Assembly (NCBI RefSeq): GCF_016888515.1
Contig: NZ_JAFEJK010000003.1
Span: 183,419-247,418, forward strand
Length of the DNA stretch: 64,000 nt
Source of the DNA: Shimia biformata
Lineage (GTDB): Bacteria > Pseudomonadota > Alphaproteobacteria > Rhodobacterales > Rhodobacteraceae
Direction: 5' to 3'
Part shown: positions 35,082-44,638 of the stretch, in pieces
Position numbering within the stretch: position 1 is the stretch's first letter
How the letters are laid out: the number at the start of each line of letters is the position of its first letter
Program-made: the position numbers and the translations under genes
The notes under the pieces: model-generated
What the model saw: only the letters and a program-made list of their open reading frames with translations
Database searches by the model: none
Told to the model about the DNA's origin: nothing

Positions 35082-36359
35082 ATGAAAGCAACAAGCAAGA
35101 CCCAGCTGCGTGCAACCTGCGCGGCAATCGCGGCCCTCGGCATCGGTGTGTCCGTTGCCCAGGCTGAACCGAAAACCAACATGATGCACCAATGGGCCCA
35201 GGGCTCGGAGGCGGCGGCCATCGCGCTGCTTGGCGAGATGTATGAAGCGGCTGGGGGCATCTGGGAGCAAACGGCGATCTCGGGCCATACCTCGAACACG
35301 CTGGCCAAGCTGCGGTCGGACGTGGTGGCAGGCAATGCCCCCGCCGCCGTGCAGCTGAAAGGCCCGGAAATTGCAGAGTGGAACGCCACCGGCGCAACCG
35401 CCAATCTGGATGAAACCGCTGCGGCGCAGGGCTGGGACGACGTTGTTGCACCCGAGTTGTTGACCGTGATGAAGCCGACCGGTTCCTGGGTTGCTGCCCC
35501 GATGAACATCCATCGCGTGAACTGGATGTATTCCTCGAAGGCGATTTTGGATGATCTGGGCATCGACGTGCCCAAGACCTGGGCCGAGTTCAACGCCGCC
35601 TGCGACAAAATCCAGGCCGCGGGCAAGATCTGTATCGCGCATGGCGCGGCAGACTGGTCGGATTCGACCACCTTTGACAGCGTCGTCTATGGCATGGATC
35701 AGGAGCTTTACCGCAAGGCCTTCCAAGAGGCCGATCTGGACGCGTTGCGCTCGGACGGCATGGTTGCGGCCTTTGCCCAGCTGCGCAAGATGGTCGGCTA
35801 TATGGATGACGGCATCAATGGCCGCTCGTGGGAGCAGTCGATGACCATGACCATGACCGGTGAGGCCGCGTTCTTCCTGATGGGTGACTGGACCGTCGCT
35901 TCGGCGAACATGGCCGGGTTCAAGGAAGATGTGGATTATGTCTGCACCCAGTCGCCGGTCGACTGGGGCGGCAACGGGTTCATCCTGAATTCGGACTCGG
36001 TGGTGTTCTTCAAGCAGAACGATCCCGACTATGTCGAAGGTCAGAAACTGCTGGCCGAAATCATCATGTCACCGGAATTCCAGGTCACTTTCAACGTTGC
36101 CAAGGGTTCGATCCCGGCGCGGACAGATGTGGACCTGTCCGAAGGCGGCTTCACCAAATGTCAGCAGAAAGGTCTGGAAGATCTGAAGGCGTCGGTGTCG
36201 GAAGGCACGCTGGTACGCTCGATGGCGCATAACATGACCGTCCTTCAGAAATACCGTGGCGCGATGATGGAAGTGATCACCGAGTTCGTCGCCGATGACA
36301 GCATCTCGCCGGAAGAGGCCGCGAACCAGCTGGCCGACGCCGTCGAACTGCAGATGTAA
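35082..36359 (+). CDS. Sugar ABC transporter substrate-binding protein (family 1, CUT1)
   Basis: 425 aa from ATG 35082 with GGGAGGAG at 35068-35075. A signal peptide is cleaved near A-Q-A-E (about residue 28). The mature protein begins K-T-N-M-M-H-Q-W and shows the family-1 solute-binding pattern, including A-P-M-N-I-H-R-V-N-W-M-Y-S-S-K and G-E-A-A-F-F-L-M-G-D-W. Periplasmic receptor for a mono- or oligosaccharide or sugar derivative; ligand unknown. First gene of an operon with two permeases, an ATPase and an SDR. Confidence 0.9.
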   Translation: MKATSKTQLRATCAAIAALGIGVSVAQAEPKTNMMHQWAQGSEAAAIALLGEMYEAAGGIWEQTAISGHTSNTLAKLRSDVVAGNAPAAVQLKGPEIAEWNATGATANLDETAAAQGWDDVVAPELLTVMKPTGSWVAAPMNIHRVNWMYSSKAILDDLGIDVPKTWAEFNAACDKIQAAGKICIAHGAADWSDSTTFDSVVYGMDQELYRKAFQEADLDALRSDGMVAAFAQLRKMVGYMDDGINGRSWEQSMTMTMTGEAAFFLMGDWTVASANMAGFKEDVDYVCTQSPVDWGGNGFILNSDSVVFFKQNDPDYVEGQKLLAEIIMSPEFQVTFNVAKGSIPARTDVDLSEGGFTKCQQKGLEDLKASVSEGTLVRSMAHNMTVLQKYRGAMMEVITEFVADDSISPEEAANQLADAVELQM

Positions 36360-36375
36360 ACCGTCCCAAAGTGTT

Positions 36376-36401
36376 CCGGTCCGCCTTTCGAGGCGGGCCG
36401 G
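36376..36401 (+). terminator. Intercistronic hairpin after the binding-protein gene
   Basis: CCGGTCCGCCT (36376-36386), TTCG tetraloop, AGGCGGGCCGG (36391-36401), one G-U pair. It is followed by no T tract. Probably protects the binding-protein mRNA or attenuates read-through into the permease genes. Confidence 0.6.
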
Positions 36402-36440
36402 GGCAAGATCGTCGGGCGCTGATCGCAAGAGGTAAACATC

Positions 36441-37358
36441 GTGCAATCCCCAAACAACAATTCGACCGGATCGCGCAAGTGGAGCGACCTGACACCGCAA
36501 ATGGTGCTGGCGCCCACCGTGATCGCGGCGCTGATCTGGGTGATCGGCTTTTCGCTCTGGACACTGTGGATTTCTGTTTCGAATTCCACCCTGCTGCCGG
36601 ACATGACCTATCACGGGTTCGAGCATTACGCGAAGCTTTGGGGCAGCAAGCGCTGGACCGTCGCGTATCAGAACCTGTTTATCTTCGGCTCGCTCTATGT
36701 GATTGGCACGTTGGTGGTCGGTACGGTGCTGGCGGTGCTGATCGACCAGCGGGTGCGGTTCGAAGGCATCTGGCGGACGATCTACCTCTATCCGCTGGCG
36801 ATTTCCTTCATCGTGACCGGGACGGTCTGGCGTTGGATTTTCCATCCCAACACGGGGGTCGAGCTGGCGCTGCATGACATGGGATGGCTTGCGGCCAAGT
36901 TCGACTGGATCACCGACCGGGACCTTGCGCTTTATGTCGTGGTAATCACCGGCATCTGGCACGCGTCCGGGTTCGCAATGGCGCTGATCCTGGCCGGGTT
37001 GCGGTCCGTTGACGGCGACCTTGTCAAAGCCGCGCAGATCGACGGCGCGTCGATGCCGCGCATCTACCGAAAGGTGGTTCTGCCGACGATCTGGCCGATC
37101 TTCGTCGCCGTGACGGTCGTCCTGCTGCAATTTGCCATCAAGACCTACGACCTTGTGGTTGCCTTGACCCAAGGCGGACCCGGCGTGGCCACAACGGTCC
37201 CGGCCATCGTGGTTTATGACCTCATGTTCCAGCGCGGACAGATCGCCCAGGGTGCCGCCGCAGCCGTCATGATCCTTGTCGCGCTTGCGCTGGTACTCAT
37301 CCCCTATGCCGTCTGGACCGGCTGGCAGAAACGCAAGGAGGGCGCGCGTCATGGCTGA
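36441..37358 (+). CDS. Sugar ABC transporter permease (MalF/UgpA type)
   Basis: 305 aa with GAGG upstream of the GTG start at 36441. Six membrane segments are visible. The EAA loop that docks the ATPase appears as A-A-Q-I-D-G-A-S-M-P-R-I-Y-R-K-V-V-L-P-T. It forms the inner-membrane channel with the next gene product, for import of the ligand captured by the protein at 35082. Its last 8 bases overlap the start of the second permease gene. Confidence 0.9.
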   Translation: MQSPNNNSTGSRKWSDLTPQMVLAPTVIAALIWVIGFSLWTLWISVSNSTLLPDMTYHGFEHYAKLWGSKRWTVAYQNLFIFGSLYVIGTLVVGTVLAVLIDQRVRFEGIWRTIYLYPLAISFIVTGTVWRWIFHPNTGVELALHDMGWLAAKFDWITDRDLALYVVVITGIWHASGFAMALILAGLRSVDGDLVKAAQIDGASMPRIYRKVVLPTIWPIFVAVTVVLLQFAIKTYDLVVALTQGGPGVATTVPAIVVYDLMFQRGQIAQGAAAAVMILVALALVLIPYAVWTGWQKRKEGARHG

Positions 37359-38259
37359 AGCTGCCACCCACCAGGAATTCGATCCGCTGGCCACCGGCGG
37401 CACCCGCCGCAGGATCACGTCAAAAGGGATCGTCTATGGCGCGCTGGGCCTGTTTGCCCTGATCTATCTTGCGCCGTTGATGATCATCCTGCTGAATACC
37501 CTGCGCCCGCTAGACGACATCGTGCGCACCGGCTTTATCGCACTCCCCGAGGCCGAGACGATGTCGCTAAAATACTGGGCCGAGGCGTGGGGTACTTTTT
37601 GTATCGGCGGCACCTGCGAGGGCGTGTCGCGGTTCTACAAGAACTCGCTCATGATGACGATCCCGGCGACCGTGCTGTCGACCATGTTCGGCCTGTTGAA
37701 CGGATACATCCTGTCGAAATGGCGGTTCCGCTATGATGGGGTGATCTTTGGCCTGATTACGCTGGGCGTATTCATGCCGCAGCAGATGACGCTGCTGCCC
37801 TGGGCCTTTGTTCTTGGCAAGCTGGGGCTGTCGAACTCGATCGCTGGTCTGGTCTTTGTCCACACCATTCAGGGCATTTCCTTCACCACGCTGTTCTGCC
37901 GCAACTATTTCGTCTCGATCCCCGATGACCTGATCAAGGCGGCGCGGATCGACGGGGCCGGGTTCTGGCGCATCTTCCGCCGGATCATCCTGCCGCTGTC
38001 GCCGCCGATCGTGATCGTGACCGTGATCTGGCAGTTCACCGGCATCTGGAACGAGTTCCTGTTCGGTACGGTTTTCACCTCGGGCGCAAACCAGCCCATC
38101 ACCTCGGCCATTGTTGCCTTCTCGGGCAGCGGCACCGGCGAACGTCACTACAACGTCGAAGCCGCCGCCGTGATCATGGCCGCCATTCCTCCGCTGATCA
38201 TCTATGTCCTCGGCGGCAAATACTTCGTGCGTGGTCTCACGCAGGGCGCTGTAAAATAG
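37351..38259 (+). CDS. Sugar ABC transporter permease (MalG/UgpE type)
   Basis: 302 aa from ATG 37351 with AAGGAGGG upstream; an earlier in-frame ATG lies inside the preceding gene. Six membrane helices are present. The EAA loop is K-A-A-R-I-D-G-A-G-F-W-R-I-F-R-R-I-I-L-P-L. The long C-terminal part ending G-L-T-Q-G-A-V-K is typical of the second CUT1 permease, a half-channel partner of the 36441 product. Confidence 0.9.
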   Translation: MAEAATHQEFDPLATGGTRRRITSKGIVYGALGLFALIYLAPLMIILLNTLRPLDDIVRTGFIALPEAETMSLKYWAEAWGTFCIGGTCEGVSRFYKNSLMMTIPATVLSTMFGLLNGYILSKWRFRYDGVIFGLITLGVFMPQQMTLLPWAFVLGKLGLSNSIAGLVFVHTIQGISFTTLFCRNYFVSIPDDLIKAARIDGAGFWRIFRRIILPLSPPIVIVTVIWQFTGIWNEFLFGTVFTSGANQPITSAIVAFSGSGTGERHYNVEAAAVIMAAIPPLIIYVLGGKYFVRGLTQGAVK

Positions 38260-38271
38260 GAAGCAGAAATC

Positions 38272-39372
38272 ATGTCGTCACTGACCATCAAAGACCTTCG
38301 CAAGAGCTATGGCCCGGTAGAGGTTCTGACCGACATCAACCTTGAGGCGGAAAGCGGTGAGTTCATCGCGCTGGTCGGGCCTTCGGGGTGTGGGAAGTCA
38401 ACGCTGTTGTCGATCATCGCGGGACTGGAAAGCGTGACCTCGGGTGAGGTGCGCATTGAAGAGCGCGTCGTCAACAACGACGCCCCGAAGGATCGCGACA
38501 TCGCCATGGTGTTCCAGTCCTATGCGCTTTATCCGACCATGACTGTCCGCGAGAACATGACCTTCGGCATGGAGTGTCGGAACGTGCCAAAGCCCGAGCA
38601 GAAAGAGACCGTCGAGAGGGTCGCCGACCTGTTGCAGATCGGGCCGCTGCTGGACCGCAAGCCCAGCCAGCTTTCGGGTGGTCAGCGTCAGCGCGTCGCC
38701 ATGGGCCGCGCGCTGGTGCGTGATCCCAAGCTGTTCCTGTTCGACGAGCCGTTATCGAACCTCGACGCCAAGCTTCGGATCGAGATGCGGTCAGAGATCA
38801 AGAAGCTGCATCAACGGGTCGGCAAGACCACCGTTTACGTGACCCATGACCAGGTCGAGGCGATGACTTTGGCCAGCCGCATCGCGGTCATGTTCAAGGG
38901 TGTTCTGCAGCAATACGACACGCCGAAGGAAATCTATGAACGTCCGCGCAACAAGTTCGTGGCCGGGTTCATGGGCTCTCCGACGATGAACTTCCTCGAC
39001 GCCAAGGTGGTGGCGGATGGTGACGGGCTGGGTCTGACCATCGATGGCGGTGATGGCGGCGTGCTGCCCCTGCCGACAGAAAAGGCGGCGGGCGTAAAGC
39101 CGGGGCAGGCGGTGATCTTTGGCGTGCGGCCAGAGCATTTCAACCCGGTCCACGCCCATCGCGGCGACCCGACCGCGCGGCTGAAGGTGCTGGTCGACAT
39201 GGTCGAGCCGACGGGCTCGGAAACCATCCTGATGAGCAGCGTCGCAGGGCAATCCGTGGTCGCCAGCGTCGAGCCGGACGATGCGCCCCGCGAAGGCGAG
39301 GCTGTGGAACTGGCAATCAACATGGCCAAGATCTGCCTGTTTGATCCGGCTACTGAGCTTCGCATTTCCTGA
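38272..39372 (+). CDS. Sugar ABC transporter ATPase (UgpC/MalK type)
   Basis: 366 aa. Walker A is G-P-S-G-C-G-K-S-T at residues 36-44. The Q-loop lies in M-V-F-Q-S-Y-A-L-Y-P, the signature L-S-G-G-Q-R-Q-R-V is near 135, Walker B F-L-F-D-E-P-L-S-N-L-D near 155, and H-loop V-T-H-D-Q near 190. A C-terminal TOBE/MalK regulatory domain follows from about 240. Energises import through the two permeases. It lies 12 bp after the second permease gene. Confidence 0.93.
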   Translation: MSSLTIKDLRKSYGPVEVLTDINLEAESGEFIALVGPSGCGKSTLLSIIAGLESVTSGEVRIEERVVNNDAPKDRDIAMVFQSYALYPTMTVRENMTFGMECRNVPKPEQKETVERVADLLQIGPLLDRKPSQLSGGQRQRVAMGRALVRDPKLFLFDEPLSNLDAKLRIEMRSEIKKLHQRVGKTTVYVTHDQVEAMTLASRIAVMFKGVLQQYDTPKEIYERPRNKFVAGFMGSPTMNFLDAKVVADGDGLGLTIDGGDGGVLPLPTEKAAGVKPGQAVIFGVRPEHFNPVHAHRGDPTARLKVLVDMVEPTGSETILMSSVAGQSVVASVEPDDAPREGEAVELAINMAKICLFDPATELRIS

Positions 39373-39391
39373 ACACGACAAGGCGGTAAAA

Positions 39392-40144
39392 ATGAACCAG
39401 ATTGATTTGAGCGGCAAACGCGCCGTGATTACCGGCGGAGCCCGTGGCATGGGGCTGGCGATTGCGCGCCGTTTCCTCGGCTCGGGTGCGGCGGTGTCGC
39501 TGTGGGACATAAATGGCGAGGTTCTGTCCAAGACGCAGGCGGCGCTGACGCCGGCTGGGACGGTGGATGTGCAGGTCGTGGACGTGACAAGCTATGACAG
39601 TGTTGCGGCGGCGACAGAAGCGACGAATGCGGCGCTGGGCGGGATCGACATCCTTGTCAACAGCGCGGGCATTGCCGGGGTCAACACCCAGCTTGCCGAT
39701 TATCCTCTGGACGTCTGGCAGGCGGTGCAGAACGTCAATGTGAACGGCATCTTCCACACCTGCCGCGCCATCGTGCCGCTGATGGAGGTCGCGGGCTATG
39801 GCCGGATCGTCAATATCTCGTCCATGGCGGGCAAGGATGGCAACCCGAACGCCAGCGCCTATTCGGTCTCGAAGGCTGCCGTGATCGGCCTGACCAAGAG
39901 CCTTGGCAAGGAGCTGGCGCAAAAGAACATCGCGGTAAATGTCATCACCCCCGCGGTGATTGAAACCGAGATGCTGGCCGACGTGACCGAGGAACAGATC
40001 GCCTTCATGCTGTCGAAAATTCCAATGGGCCGCATGGGTTCGGTGGACGAGATTGCCGCCATGGTTGCCTGGCTGAGTTCGTCTGAATGTTCCTATTCCA
40101 CCGGTGCGGTCTTTGACATTTCCGGCGGTCGCGCGACCTATTGA
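39392..40144 (+). CDS. SDR family oxidoreductase (second SDR of the sugar operon)
   Basis: 250 aa from ATG 39392. T-G-G-A-R-G-M-G at 14-21 binds NAD(P), N-S-A-G is at 90-93, Ser143/144, and the active pair is Tyr157 and Lys161 in Y-S-V-S-K. It is 19 bp after the ATPase gene and so part of the ABC operon, and presumably acts on the imported substrate or its derivative. The other SDR of the cluster (34055) is only distantly similar, which suggests two separate oxidation steps. Overlaps the convergent gene by 7 bp. Confidence 0.88.
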   Translation: MNQIDLSGKRAVITGGARGMGLAIARRFLGSGAAVSLWDINGEVLSKTQAALTPAGTVDVQVVDVTSYDSVAAATEATNAALGGIDILVNSAGIAGVNTQLADYPLDVWQAVQNVNVNGIFHTCRAIVPLMEVAGYGRIVNISSMAGKDGNPNASAYSVSKAAVIGLTKSLGKELAQKNIAVNVITPAVIETEMLADVTEEQIAFMLSKIPMGRMGSVDEIAAMVAWLSSSECSYSTGAVFDISGGRATY

Positions 40145-41235
40145 CCGGGTCTTTGTCCGGTTCCGGGCTTGAAGCTGTGAAAGCGTCTGATCCAGTGGTC
40201 TGAAAACATCTCAGGCGGCAGCGGCTGGTCGAACCAGGGGGCGAACTCGTCTCGCCACTTGGCCAGCTGCGCCTCGGTGACCTCTGACCAGTCCCCGACA
40301 ATGGCGACGGGCAGGCCGTCATAGAGCGGGTCCATCTCGCAGGATTTCACGATCGGAATCGAGCGCAGGATCAGCGCCTCATAGGTGCGGTGGCAGTCGA
40401 TCGAGTTGCCACGCGGAGATGCTTCGAACGCTGCTTCCTGGTGGCGTTTCCAGACCGTGTTGCGTGGTGCTTGTATCGGTTCCCAGACCATGAACGGCTT
40501 GTCTTTCAGCGCATCGCGCGCTTCGGCGCGTGCCAGGGCGCGTTTCTGGGCATGGGGGTGGCGCAGGAACGTGTCCATGTTGAGGTGAAAATTCGCGTAG
40601 ACCTTCAGGGGGCGTTCGCGGATAGGGGCGATGTCACGGCGAATGCGGTTCATCGCCGCCTGTTGCTGGGCGGGAGAGGCGGGCAACCCCATGTCGCGGC
40701 TCTGGTTCGGGCTTTCCGGGTCGAGCTTGTGATAGTTCAGACCCAATGGCAGCGGGGTGATCTTGCCGGTTTCGAGAACCTCGGCGGGAAACTCGAAATT
40801 CTCGATGAACCAGTGCAGCACATTGGGATTGCCCAGCACCGCCGCATGGTCGAACCCGGCGGTCGAGTTGTTTTCCCGCGCGGTCACAAGGACGAACCGG
40901 CCTCGCATGCGGGGCAGGAACTCGGTGATGAAACGCGGCACGTGCATGGTGTTCACCCAGACCACGGTGCCGTCGGCATGCGGACCGGTGAATCCTTGGG
41001 GGGGCTCGTCGTCGAACTCGTCCCAGATCACGTCGCAGCCGTCGCGCATCACGGTGGACGAGACATACATGCGCCGCGCCTCGTGCGCCAATTCCTCGGG
41101 ATCGAAGTCGGGCAGGGCCGAACGGCGGTGCCATGTCGGGTCCAGTGTCCGTTGCACCAGTTTCCGGGTGGGATTGTGACGCCAGACGACGACAAACAGC
41201 GCGCCCAGCCCGGCCATGAGAAGCCACCAGATCAC
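40138..41235 (-). CDS. Membrane-anchored exostosin/GT47-like protein
   Basis: 365 aa from a GTG start (complement of 41233-41235); an ATG six codons later is an alternative, since neither has a strong ribosome site. An N-terminal hydrophobic helix (about 2-18) suggests a membrane anchor. The C-terminal part N-S-I-D-C-H-R-T-Y-E-A-L-I-L-R-S-I-P-I-V, then L-Y-D-G-L-P-V-A-I-V-G-D-W resembles the nucleotide-sugar-binding half of exostosin (GT47) glycosyltransferases, with the H-R-x-x-E-A-L and I-P-I-V motifs. Activity on a surface glycan is inference. No glycan cluster surrounds it. Confidence 0.5.
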   Translation of the reverse strand: MIWWLLMAGLGALFVVVWRHNPTRKLVQRTLDPTWHRRSALPDFDPEELAHEARRMYVSSTVMRDGCDVIWDEFDDEPPQGFTGPHADGTVVWVNTMHVPRFITEFLPRMRGRFVLVTARENNSTAGFDHAAVLGNPNVLHWFIENFEFPAEVLETGKITPLPLGLNYHKLDPESPNQSRDMGLPASPAQQQAAMNRIRRDIAPIRERPLKVYANFHLNMDTFLRHPHAQKRALARAEARDALKDKPFMVWEPIQAPRNTVWKRHQEAAFEASPRGNSIDCHRTYEALILRSIPIVKSCEMDPLYDGLPVAIVGDWSEVTEAQLAKWRDEFAPWFDQPLPPEMFSDHWIRRFHSFKPGTGQRPGQ

Positions 41236-41360
41236 GCGACAGGCCCGCAGGTTAAGAAACTGGTGAAGAAATGCGCCATGCCTGCCCTTTGCCGATTGCC
41301 TTGCCGACCATCATGGCCGCAATGTCCGCGAGGGCCAAGCCCCAAGCCGGAAGGCACGTG

Positions 41361-42032
41361 TCAGGAAGCGGTTTCCTCGGCCATTGTGTCGGTGCGCATG
41401 CGGATCAGTTGTTGCAGGATGTTGGCATAGTTTGCCTCGCCCTGTGCGCCGGTAATCAGGTGCTGTGCCTCAAACACCATCGCCGGAACGCCAGATATGC
41501 CGCGGGACGTCCAGAAGGTTTCCTTTTCCCGAACCTCGTCTGCATATTGGCCACTGTCCAGCACTTGGCGAGCCTGATCCGCGTCAAAGCCGGCTTTGTT
41601 TGCAACATCCACCAGAACCGCGCGGTCCGAGACATCGCGCCCCTCGCTGAAATAGGCGGCAAACAGCGCCTGTTTCAGATCATGTGTCTGTCCCGACAGC
41701 GACGCCCAGTGCAACAGCCGATGGGCGTCGAACGTGTTGTAAATGCGGCTGTCATCGCGCCATTGGAAGGGGAACCCTAGCGTCTCGCCGAGATCGGACA
41801 GTCTTTGACGGGCGCGGGCGGAATCCTCGGCCGATGAGCCGAATTTGCGCATGATATGCTCGCGGATGTTCTCGCCTTCTGGCGCCATCTGGGGGTTCAG
41901 TTCGAACGGGTGCCAATAGACGTCAACCGCAATCCCGGTCTCGGCGCTGGCCTTGGCAAGCTGGCGATAGCCGATGACGCACCACGGGCAGACAACATCA
42001 GAAACAATGTCGACGCGGATCGGGTCTTGCAT
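41361..42032 (-). CDS. DsbA family oxidoreductase (FrnE-like)
   Basis: 223 aa from the ATG complement at 42030-42032, with AAGGAG. A thioredoxin-fold protein with redox centre C-P-W-C at residues 15-18, a long helical insertion and the cis-Pro region V-P-A-M-V-F near residue 180. There is no signal peptide, so it is cytosolic, unlike periplasmic DsbA. FrnE-type members reduce or isomerise disulfides under oxidative stress. It follows the AEC transporter gene by 72 bp on the same strand. Confidence 0.85.
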   Translation of the reverse strand: MQDPIRVDIVSDVVCPWCVIGYRQLAKASAETGIAVDVYWHPFELNPQMAPEGENIREHIMRKFGSSAEDSARARQRLSDLGETLGFPFQWRDDSRIYNTFDAHRLLHWASLSGQTHDLKQALFAAYFSEGRDVSDRAVLVDVANKAGFDADQARQVLDSGQYADEVREKETFWTSRGISGVPAMVFEAQHLITGAQGEANYANILQQLIRMRTDTMAEETAS

Positions 42033-42104
42033 GGCGGGCTCCTTATGGTGTGGGTCTTCAGATGGGGGTTTGCGCGGCAAAATCAACTGCGTGCCCAGGC
42101 GACC

Positions 42105-43034
42105 TTAGGGCAGGATGGTCAGCCAGAACCAGATCGACAGGATCGAAGCCGCGGTTCCGACAAGCACCGAGGATGCCGCCACGCGCTGGGCCCGGCCATA
42201 GATCGCGGCAAAGAGATAACAGTTGATCCCCGGCGCCATGGACGCGGTTAGAACGGCCGAGCGGAACGCCTCTTTTGACAGGCCCACGGCGCTGCCCATA
42301 ACCCAGACAATCGCCGGGTGCAGGACCAGCGAGACCAGACAGACAAAGGCAATGGCCCGCATGTCGCCTTCGGGCCGATAGCGGAACAGGACGCCACCGA
42401 TGGCAAACAGGGCGGCGGGCAGGGCGGCACGGGCGATCAGATCAACGCCGACCTGGATCGGTTCGGGTGTTGGGAACCCGCTGAGATTGACGACAAAGCC
42501 AAGCGTGATACCGACGATCAGCGCGTTTGAAAACATCGCTTTCAACACGGTCGGCACAATAGCGCGCGCCGATTTTCCGCGCGCCCGGACCACCTCCATC
42601 ACCGCGATCCCCAGCCCGTAGCAGAACGGTGCGTGGATCGACACGATGGCGTAGTTCGCGGTCAGGGCATCGGGGCCATAGGCGCGCTCGGTTATGGCGA
42701 GGCCCAGTAGAAGCGAGTTCGAAAACAGGCAGCAGAAACCGATGGCGACGCAGTCTTCCCAATCGCGCCTGAACAGGAATCGTGCCCCGAAAAGGCCAAT
42801 CAGGAACCCGGCCAGCGCCCCGGTGTAGAAGGACAGAAACAGAGCCGGGTCCATTTCGGCGGACAGGTCCAGCCCCGAGATCGCCTTGAACAGCAGGACC
42901 GGCACCGCGAACGTTGACGCAAAACGCATCAGCCCGTCGACCTGGATTTCCGTGAACAGGCCACGCCAGGAAACGACATAGCCAAAGCCGATGACCAGAA
43001 AGACCGGAAGGATGACTTCGATCAGCGCCTGCAT
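42105..43034 (-). CDS. AEC family transporter
   Basis: 309 aa with about ten membrane helices arranged five plus five. It opens Q-A-L-I-E-V-I-L-P-V-F-L-V-I-G-F-G-Y-V, as in auxin-efflux-carrier family proteins. The second half includes A-A-L-P-A-A-L-F-A-I-G-G-V-L, with the conserved Pro crossover. AEC members move small carboxylates such as malonate or malate, but the substrate here is not predictable. The start codon directly abuts the stop of the upstream MBL hydrolase gene. Confidence 0.85.
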   Translation of the reverse strand: MQALIEVILPVFLVIGFGYVVSWRGLFTEIQVDGLMRFASTFAVPVLLFKAISGLDLSAEMDPALFLSFYTGALAGFLIGLFGARFLFRRDWEDCVAIGFCCLFSNSLLLGLAITERAYGPDALTANYAIVSIHAPFCYGLGIAVMEVVRARGKSARAIVPTVLKAMFSNALIVGITLGFVVNLSGFPTPEPIQVGVDLIARAALPAALFAIGGVLFRYRPEGDMRAIAFVCLVSLVLHPAIVWVMGSAVGLSKEAFRSAVLTASMAPGINCYLFAAIYGRAQRVAASSVLVGTAASILSIWFWLTILP

Positions 43035-43835
43035 CTAAAGATCATAGACAATCCGCATGCCGTCATAGGCAGGCGTGATGTGATCCGGCGTTTCCGCCGA
43101 AACCGTGTCATAGTCCAGGTCGTTATGCATATTGGTCAACACCGCACGGCGAGGCGCGACCTGGCGGATCCACTCAAGCGATTTCTCAAAATGCGCATGG
43201 GTGGGGTGCGGTGCGCGGCGCAGCGTGTCGAGAACCCAACAATCCAGCCCCTGCAACTGGGTCCAGGCCTCGTCATAGATTTCGGCCACGTCAGGCATGT
43301 AGCAAAGGCCCTCGACCCGGAAGGCCAGCGCGTCCATCGAACCGTGGTTGACCCTGATCGGGGTCAGTTCGATCATGCCACCCTCTCCGGTGACCTCGAT
43401 GTCGCCCTTGATCGTATGCATGTCGAGAATCGGCGGATAGGGAGAGTCGTCGGGCTGTACGAAGGCATAGTCGAAGCGCGAATAAAGCGCCTGTTGAGTC
43501 GGGCCGTCAGCCCAGACCGGGATGCGTTTGCGCATGTTGAAGACCACCATGCGCAGATCGTCGATCCCGTGGACGTGATCAGCGTGGGAGTGTGTATAGA
43601 CCACCGCATCCAACTCTCCCACATCTGCGGCCAGAAGCTGGGCACGCATGTCGGGAGAGGTGTCGATCAGAACGCGAGTCGTGCCAGCCTCGGATTCCCG
43701 TTCGATCAGCATCGAGCAGCGCTGGCGGCGGTTCTTGGGGTTCTCGGGGTCGCAATCGCCCCACAACCCGCCAAGACGCGGCACCCCGCCGGACGAACCG
43801 CAGCCAAGAATGGTGAAGATCAGCCGCGCGCTCAT
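43035..43835 (-). CDS. MBL-fold metallo-hydrolase (PhnP-like)
   Basis: 266 aa. Metal motif T-H-S-H-A-D-H at residues 81-87, later N-H-G (third ligand region), D-V-A-E-I and T-N-M-H-N-D-L-D. The N-terminal G-C-G-S-S-G-G-V-P and cysteines at 28 and 40 match the PhnP/cyclic-phosphodiesterase-like branch of the metallo-beta-lactamase fold. It probably cleaves a phosphodiester. It overlaps tatD by 4 bp, so is translated with the tmk-holB-tatD operon. Confidence 0.85.
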   Translation of the reverse strand: MSARLIFTILGCGSSGGVPRLGGLWGDCDPENPKNRRQRCSMLIERESEAGTTRVLIDTSPDMRAQLLAADVGELDAVVYTHSHADHVHGIDDLRMVVFNMRKRIPVWADGPTQQALYSRFDYAFVQPDDSPYPPILDMHTIKGDIEVTGEGGMIELTPIRVNHGSMDALAFRVEGLCYMPDVAEIYDEAWTQLQGLDCWVLDTLRRAPHPTHAHFEKSLEWIRQVAPRRAVLTNMHNDLDYDTVSAETPDHITPAYDGMRIVYDL

Positions 43836-44638
43836 GCGGCCTCGGCAAATGCGGCTGCCTTGGAAAACAGACGATTGAAATTGGCCTGCGTCTGGGCGGC
43901 GAAGGCGGCATAGTCCATCCCGAACACCTCGGCCCCGACGCGGGCGGTGTGGGCGACATAGGCCGGTTCGTTGCGCTTGCCGCGATGGGGCGGCGGCGCA
44001 AGATAGGGGGCGTCGGTCTCGACAAGGATACGGTCAACCGGGGCGGCTGCGAAGATGTCGCGCACTTCCTGACTGCGGGGAAAAGCGGCAATGCCCGACA
44101 TCGACAGGTAGAAGCCAAGATCGACCATCTTCTGTGCCAGCTCTGGACCCGAGGAATAGCAATGCATAACGCAGGTATAGGCACCTGCGTTGAATTCCTC
44201 GGTCAGGATTTGCGCCATGTCGTCGTCAGCGTCCCGGCTGTGGATGATCAGCGGCAGCCCGGTCTGGCGTGCAGCCTCGACATGGATGCGCAGGCTGTCC
44301 TGCTGGATGGCTTTGCTTGCGGCGGTGTAGTGATAATCCAGACCGGTTTCGCCGATGCCGACCATCTTGGGGTGCCGAGCGATTTCAACCAATTGCTCAA
44401 CCGTGGCCAGCGGCTCGTCGGCGGCGCTCATCGGGTGGGTGCCGGCGGCATAGAAAACAGGGGCGTGGGCCTCGGCAATGGCGCGGACGGTTGGTTCGTT
44501 GCGCAGTCGCGTGCAGATAGTCACCATGCGTGTCACCCCTGCGTCCGCAGCGCGGGTCACGATATCGGCGTGCTGGCCGTCGAAATCGGGGAAATCAAGG
44601 TGGCAATGGCTGTCGGTGATCTGGGGCGTGTCGGTCAT
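43832..44638 (-). CDS. tatD: TatD family metal-dependent deoxyribonuclease
   Basis: 268 aa TIM barrel with the TatD metal set: D-S-H-C-H-L-D near residue 9, G-E-T-G-L-D near 97, I-I-H-S-R-D-A-D near 134, M-H-C-Y near 158 and E-T-D-A-P-Y-L near 208. TatD nucleases trim DNA 3' ends and assist repair; many genomes keep one beside tmk and holB, as here. Overlaps holB and the MBL gene by 4 bp each. Confidence 0.92.
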   Translation of the reverse strand: MTDTPQITDSHCHLDFPDFDGQHADIVTRAADAGVTRMVTICTRLRNEPTVRAIAEAHAPVFYAAGTHPMSAADEPLATVEQLVEIARHPKMVGIGETGLDYHYTAASKAIQQDSLRIHVEAARQTGLPLIIHSRDADDDMAQILTEEFNAGAYTCVMHCYSSGPELAQKMVDLGFYLSMSGIAAFPRSQEVRDIFAAAPVDRILVETDAPYLAPPPHRGKRNEPAYVAHTARVGAEVFGMDYAAFAAQTQANFNRLFSKAAAFAEAA

